From contig DDLS01000122.1 in the NCBI GenBank assembly GCA_002340255.1, forward strand, positions 1 to 9,935: a DNA stretch of 9,935 bases, written 5' to 3'. This DNA is from Cyanobacteria bacterium UBA2566. Lineage in GTDB: Bacteria; Cyanobacteriota; Cyanobacteriia; Cyanobacteriales; Desertifilaceae. The translations under genes were made by a program, and so were the position numbers. The notes beneath the pieces are model-generated. The model saw only the letters and a program-made list of their open reading frames with translations, did not search any database and was not told the origin of the DNA. This document shows, piece by piece, positions 6,558-9,935 of this stretch (position 1 is the first letter of the stretch; each line of letters opens with the position of its first letter).

Positions 6558-6599
6558 CATAGAGGAGTGTGAGCATCTTGCTCGCTGCCTTTCTCTATG
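6558..6599. other. Nested hairpin between the HEPN and rep genes
   Basis: Outer arms CATAGAG (6558-6564) and CTCTATG (6593-6599) enclose an inner stem GTGAGCA (6569-6575) / TGCTCGC (6579-6585) with one G-U pair and a TCT loop. A HIP1 octamer follows directly at 6600-6607. The only T-rich stretch, CCTTTCTC, lies inside the structure, so it is not a classical terminator. It may weakly end the toxin operon, form an RNA structure in the rep leader, or be the remnant of a small mobile repeat. The rest of the 142-base gap (6526-6667) shows no gene and no clear promoter. Confidence 0.4.
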
Positions 6600-6667
6600 G
6601 CGATCGCCAAACGTCCCCTATATCTAGAGTCATGAATCTTCGTTAACTGACTTGCCAACTACAGATA

Positions 6668-9600
6668 GTGTGGTTTACGATAAATACCCCTACCTCTAGT
6701 CAAGCCAACGCAACCGCCGTGAACCACCTACTTGAATGGGAAGCCAGTGGAGTCGATCGCCAGCTTACCACCCTGAATGTCATCCCCCTCGAAGGACAAA
6801 CCCCCTACGACTATCTCCTGTACGCAGATGACCTGCCCCGCCGCAAAGATGGCCGGTTGCGAGCTACCATTATGCAACGCTATCAACATCTTAAGCAAGG
6901 GGGATGGTGGTGTTCCGGCATTAACCCCATTACCGGAGAAGATGAGGACTGGGGATGCTTCAAACCTGCTCAACCGAGATATGCAGACGGCAAACCGATC
7001 AAATACGAACATCCCCCCAAAACCCCCACCCGACTCTTTGCCCTGCGGGTTACCCAGTCCATCTGGCAAACCATTGCCAACCGGGGAAACGTCCCCCTCA
7101 CCCCCGAACAGATCCAGCCCGAACACTCAGATCTGGGCTTTTGGCAGTGGGTAAAAGAGAATCCCAGCCTTCCCCTGTGCATTACCGAAGGAGCCAAAAA
7201 AGCTGGCGCTCTGCTCACCGCAGGCTATGGAGCGATCGCCCTTCCCGGTATCCATAGCGGCTATCGTATCCCCAAAAATAACCAAGGTCGGCGTATCGGT
7301 CATCCCCATCTTATCCCCGAACTGCAACCCTTTATCGCTCCTAACCGACCCATATATATGGTCTTCGACCAAGACACCAAACCCCAAACCCTACGCGCTG
7401 TTCAAACCGCCATTCGCCGCATGGGGTATCTCCTGCAACAAGCCGGATGTCAAGTCAAGATCGTCACCTGGAACCCAGAATGGGGAAAAGGAGTAGACGA
7501 TCTGATCGCCAGCCAAAGTTCAGCCCGCTTTCACCAAGCCTACAGCCAAGCCATCCCCTTTGAGCGCTGGAAAGCCACCATCACCCAACAGCTCACCTAT
7601 CCCCGCACCCTCACCCTCAATGACCGCTATTTTCCGGCAACTCTTCCCCTACCGGAAAGCGCCCAACTGGTAGCGCTCAAATCTGCGAAAGGAACCGGGA
7701 AAACCCAACTGCTCGAAACCATCGTTAATCAAGCCAAACGCGCAGGACAACCCGTCCTTGTCATCAGTCATCGAGTGCAATTGGTAGAATCTTTAGCCAC
7801 TCGGTTTGGTCTTCCAACGCTCGCGGGCGAAGCCTCTCCAGATCCGGGGGTAGTGCTGTGCATTGACTCGCTGCATCCCAACTCCCGCGCCCAGTTTAAT
7901 CCCCAAGAGTGGCAAAATGCCCTGGTGGTGATTGATGAAATCGAGCAAGTACTGTGGCATGGGTTAAACTCCAGCACCTGTCGTCGTCACCGGGTGGCTA
8001 TTCTCAATACCTTGAAAACCTTAATCCAAAACGTTTTAGGGGGCAGCGGTCAAGTTTGGATAGCCGATGCAGACTTAAGTGATATTGCCCTAGATTATTT
8101 GATTGCCCTCTCTGGAATTGACCCGGATGTAGCGGTGGTGGAAAACACCTGGAAACCGAGCGCTCAAGAGGCTTGGCGGGTGTATAGCTATGAGGATAAA
8201 ACCCCAGAGCGCCTAGTCCAAGATTTAGCCCATCATATTGCGGCTGGGGGACGGCCGATGGTCTGTTTATCGGCTCAGAAACGGGGCAGTAAGTGGGGGA
8301 CTATTACCCTAGAGAGCTATCTACAGCAGCGATTTCCTGAGCATCGGTTTTTGCGCATTGATTCGGAAACGTTGTCCGATCCAACTCATCCCGCTTATGG
8401 TTGTATGGATCGCGGCCAGAGTTTAGATGAGCTTTTGAGTCGGTATGATGGGGTTTTGGCTTCTCCAGCCATTGAAACGGGGGTGAGTATCGATCTTCGG
8501 GGTCATTTTACTTCGGTTTGGGCGATCGCCCAAGGCATCCAAGCCGAGAACTCTGTCCGCCAAGCTCTGTCACGAGTCAGGGAAACTGTGCCTCGATATC
8601 TCTGGGTGGCTCCCTATGGCTTTAACCGGGTGGGAAATGGATCTACCTCCCTTGCCAGTTTACTCAGTTGCGAACATCGGTTAACCCAGATGAATATTCG
8701 CCTGTTGCAACAGTCAGATTTTACCCAGTTGGATGGTTTAGACTTAGGATTTCAAGCAGAGTCCCTCATGACTTGGGCAAAATTGGCGGTACGGTTTAAT
8801 GGGGGAATGGCGCGGTATCGCGAAGCGGCGATCGGCGGATTAATGGCTGAAGGTCATGTTTGTCAACCCGCAGTAGAGCAAACGCAAGCGCCAGAAGAAG
8901 AGAGCGAACCGAGCTTAAAGACCACGATCGATCGCGTATTGGCGCAAAATTATCAGGCAGAATGTGAAGCGATCGCCCATTCCACGGTTCAACTAAGTTC
9001 CGTAATTTCACCGCAAGAGATGTGCTATTGCAGTAGTCAAACCCCCGATCGACGACACCGATCTCGCCATCAGGAATTGTGGCAAAAGTATGGAATTCCC
9101 GTGACTCCCGAGTTAGTCAGTTTAGACGATCGCGGCTGGTACGAGCAATTGCAGTATCATTATTTTCTCACCGTCGGCCGTCCCTATTTAGCCGATCGCG
9201 ACACAGCAATGGCACGGGAATTACTATCACGGAGATCCGGTGGTCTCTTTTTACCCGATTTCAACGGCTCTCAATTGGGGTCAAAGATTGGCGCGATGGA
9301 ACTTTTAGGCATTCCCGGTTTAATTGCCGATCCAGAGCGAGTCTTTATGAATACTGATATTGATTTACAGCAGTTACAGGACATTGCTCTCTCGAACCGT
9401 CAGGAAGTGCGATCGCTCTTCGGTATTGGACTAGCAAAAAATTCCTCTGGAATTATGATTATGCGCCGTTTCATTAACCTCTTAGGCTATAGTCTAGAAT
9501 ATCAACGTTGCACCAGTCTTAAGGGTTCGCAAAAACGCCTACGCATCTATGGCTTAGTCTGTCCCCATGATCCCAGAGAACAGGTTTTTCAGCAATGGTT

Positions 9601-9721
9601 AGAGCGCGATCGCAGCGATCGCCAAATCTATCCGCGCATCCCGTTGACGCTTCCCGATCTAACTAAAGTAGAGGAGTCGGAGAGCGATCGCTACCAACAA
9701 CTGAGTCTATTTAAGGAATAA
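6668..9721 (+). CDS. CyRepA1-type plasmid replication protein (DUF3854 Toprim-like plus helicase)
   Basis: This 1017-residue protein resembles the cyanobacterial CyRepA1 plasmid replication family. The N-terminal signature (HLLEWEASGVDRQLTTLNV, then PYDYLLY, GGWWCSGINP, WGCFKP) is typical. A Toprim-like DUF3854 region follows, with E174 in CITEGAKKAG and D234/D236 in VFDQDTK, suggesting primase-like metal chemistry. A superfamily 2-like helicase then shows Walker A AKGTGKT (340-346), Walker B VVIDEIE (D423, E424), SPAIETGVSID and a motif VI-like QALSRVR (632-638). The C-terminal third (about 660-1017) is less familiar. The start is GTG at 6668: an in-frame stop at 6644-6646 excludes any ATG or GTG upstream, and the conserved N-terminal block begins about 18 residues in. 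The length is normal for the family, with no break. It probably melts and primes an origin. Some relatives are chromosomal, so it does not by itself prove a plasmid. Confidence 0.85.
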   Translation: MWFTINTPTSSQANATAVNHLLEWEASGVDRQLTTLNVIPLEGQTPYDYLLYADDLPRRKDGRLRATIMQRYQHLKQGGWWCSGINPITGEDEDWGCFKPAQPRYADGKPIKYEHPPKTPTRLFALRVTQSIWQTIANRGNVPLTPEQIQPEHSDLGFWQWVKENPSLPLCITEGAKKAGALLTAGYGAIALPGIHSGYRIPKNNQGRRIGHPHLIPELQPFIAPNRPIYMVFDQDTKPQTLRAVQTAIRRMGYLLQQAGCQVKIVTWNPEWGKGVDDLIASQSSARFHQAYSQAIPFERWKATITQQLTYPRTLTLNDRYFPATLPLPESAQLVALKSAKGTGKTQLLETIVNQAKRAGQPVLVISHRVQLVESLATRFGLPTLAGEASPDPGVVLCIDSLHPNSRAQFNPQEWQNALVVIDEIEQVLWHGLNSSTCRRHRVAILNTLKTLIQNVLGGSGQVWIADADLSDIALDYLIALSGIDPDVAVVENTWKPSAQEAWRVYSYEDKTPERLVQDLAHHIAAGGRPMVCLSAQKRGSKWGTITLESYLQQRFPEHRFLRIDSETLSDPTHPAYGCMDRGQSLDELLSRYDGVLASPAIETGVSIDLRGHFTSVWAIAQGIQAENSVRQALSRVRETVPRYLWVAPYGFNRVGNGSTSLASLLSCEHRLTQMNIRLLQQSDFTQLDGLDLGFQAESLMTWAKLAVRFNGGMARYREAAIGGLMAEGHVCQPAVEQTQAPEEESEPSLKTTIDRVLAQNYQAECEAIAHSTVQLSSVISPQEMCYCSSQTPDRRHRSRHQELWQKYGIPVTPELVSLDDRGWYEQLQYHYFLTVGRPYLADRDTAMARELLSRRSGGLFLPDFNGSQLGSKIGAMELLGIPGLIADPERVFMNTDIDLQQLQDIALSNRQEVRSLFGIGLAKNSSGIMIMRRFINLLGYSLEYQRCTSLKGSQKRLRIYGLVCPHDPREQVFQQWLERDRSDRQIYPRIPLTLPDLTKVEESESDRYQQLSLFKE

Positions 9722-9764
9722 TTTAGGGCATCTTTATTCATTGCTTTTCGAGGTACATTTCCAT

Positions 9765-9783
9765 CCTCCTTCAAAAAGGTAGG
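9765..9783. other. Hairpin downstream of rep
   Basis: CCTCCTT (9765-9771) pairs with AAGG-T-AGG (9776-9783) around the loop CAAA, a 7-pair stem with one bulged T. It lies 43 bases after the rep stop codon, in the 214-base stretch 9722-9935 that holds no convincing gene. No T-run follows, so at most it protects the 3' end of the rep message or pauses polymerase. Confidence 0.3.
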
Positions 9784-9793
9784 ACTGTGGAAT

Positions 9794-9818
9794 TCTCCCC
9801 AAAAAAAGCATGGGGAGA
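9794..9818 (+). terminator. Possible terminator hairpin after rep
   Basis: TCTCCCCA (9794-9801) and TGGGGAGA (9811-9818) form a perfect 8-pair GC-rich stem with an A-rich 9-base loop. A short CTTTT run comes only 11 bases later (9828-9832), so an intrinsic terminator is plausible but not ideal. An alternative stem, ATTCTC (9792-9797) with GAGAAT (9822-9827), would compete with it. It is the strongest hairpin downstream of the rep gene. Confidence 0.4.
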
Positions 9819-9905
9819 TGAGAGAATCTTTTCCGACTGTAACCTGAGTTCGGGATAAGGGGAGAAGGAACAATGATGATGGGTTGGGCTTGATTGCGAG
9901 ATCTC

Positions 9906-9927
9906 TTTGGGGCACTAGTCCCCCAAA
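9906..9927. repeat. Palindromic, C-run-rich intergenic repeat at the right edge
   Basis: Arms TTTGGGG (9906-9912) and CCCCAAA (9921-9927) surround the self-complementary ACTAGT, with a single C-C mismatch on each side. A second C-run follows to the window edge. C-run-rich palindromes of this kind are often dispersed intergenic repeats in filamentous cyanobacteria, and it may continue beyond the window. It may mark the end of an inserted unit, but no transposase is visible. Confidence 0.4.
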
Positions 9928-9935
9928 CCCCCTAC

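Noticed and set aside
6728..7387. Several overlapping reading frames in other frames and on the minus strand inside rep
   Set aside because: They lie wholly within the well-supported rep gene, are proline- and arginine-rich as expected of out-of-frame GC-richer coding DNA, and match no family.
9691..9915. Possible 74-residue minus-strand reading frame overlapping the rep end
   Set aside because: It spans the palindromic repeats, has low-complexity sequence with no recognisable domain, and overlaps the rep stop region.
1..9935. CRISPR array, tRNA or rRNA genes
   Set aside because: No regularly spaced repeat array, cloverleaf-like segment or conserved rRNA sequence was seen on reading the window.

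Overview
The window looks like DNA from a cyanobacterium, probably a filamentous one. I count ten copies of the HIP1 octamer GCGATCGC. The right half carries a vMAP-type STAND ATPase and a CyRepA1-type replication protein, both families I know almost only from cyanobacteria. No rRNA, tRNA, CRISPR array or complete insertion sequence is visible. I cannot tell plasmid from chromosome.

Left part (1-4190). A short palindrome is followed by an orphan UPF0175-type antitoxin gene on the plus strand. It runs tail-to-tail into a three-gene minus-strand operon, the two stop codons sharing one TTAA. In transcription order the operon encodes a NodU/CmcH-type O-carbamoyltransferase (4190-2676), an unclassified GT-B-like glycosyltransferase (2642-1509) and a GT4 glycosyltransferase (1483-308). 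The likely job is to build and carbamoylate a glycan or glycosylated metabolite; the substrate cannot be read from the sequence. The operon is AT-rich and has no HIP1 octamer, unlike the right part.

Middle (4191-6525). A 226-base AT-rich divergent intergenic region holds repeated A7 tracts flanked by AGTC/GACT and a good sigma-70-like promoter. It leads into three overlapping plus-strand genes: a STAND (NB-ARC-like) ATPase with an N-terminal vMAP helix-turn-helix but no C-terminal repeat sensor, a minimal nucleotidyltransferase (MNT) antitoxin, and a HEPN (UPF0332-like) toxin. The overlaps (20 and 4 bases) suggest translational coupling. This is the best candidate for an unusual system: a HEPN/MNT toxin-antitoxin pair apparently under a STAND switch.

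Right part (6526-9935). A hairpin-bearing 142-base spacer precedes a GTG-started 1017-residue CyRepA1-like replication protein (Toprim-like DUF3854 region plus superfamily 2-like helicase). The GC skew of its coding strand changes sign near 7.8-7.9 kb, inside the gene, as can happen at a replication origin. The last 214 bases hold hairpins and a palindromic, C-run-rich repeat but no convincing gene. A Rep protein together with two antitoxin or toxin-antitoxin loci suggests a plasmid or an integrated plasmid-like element.
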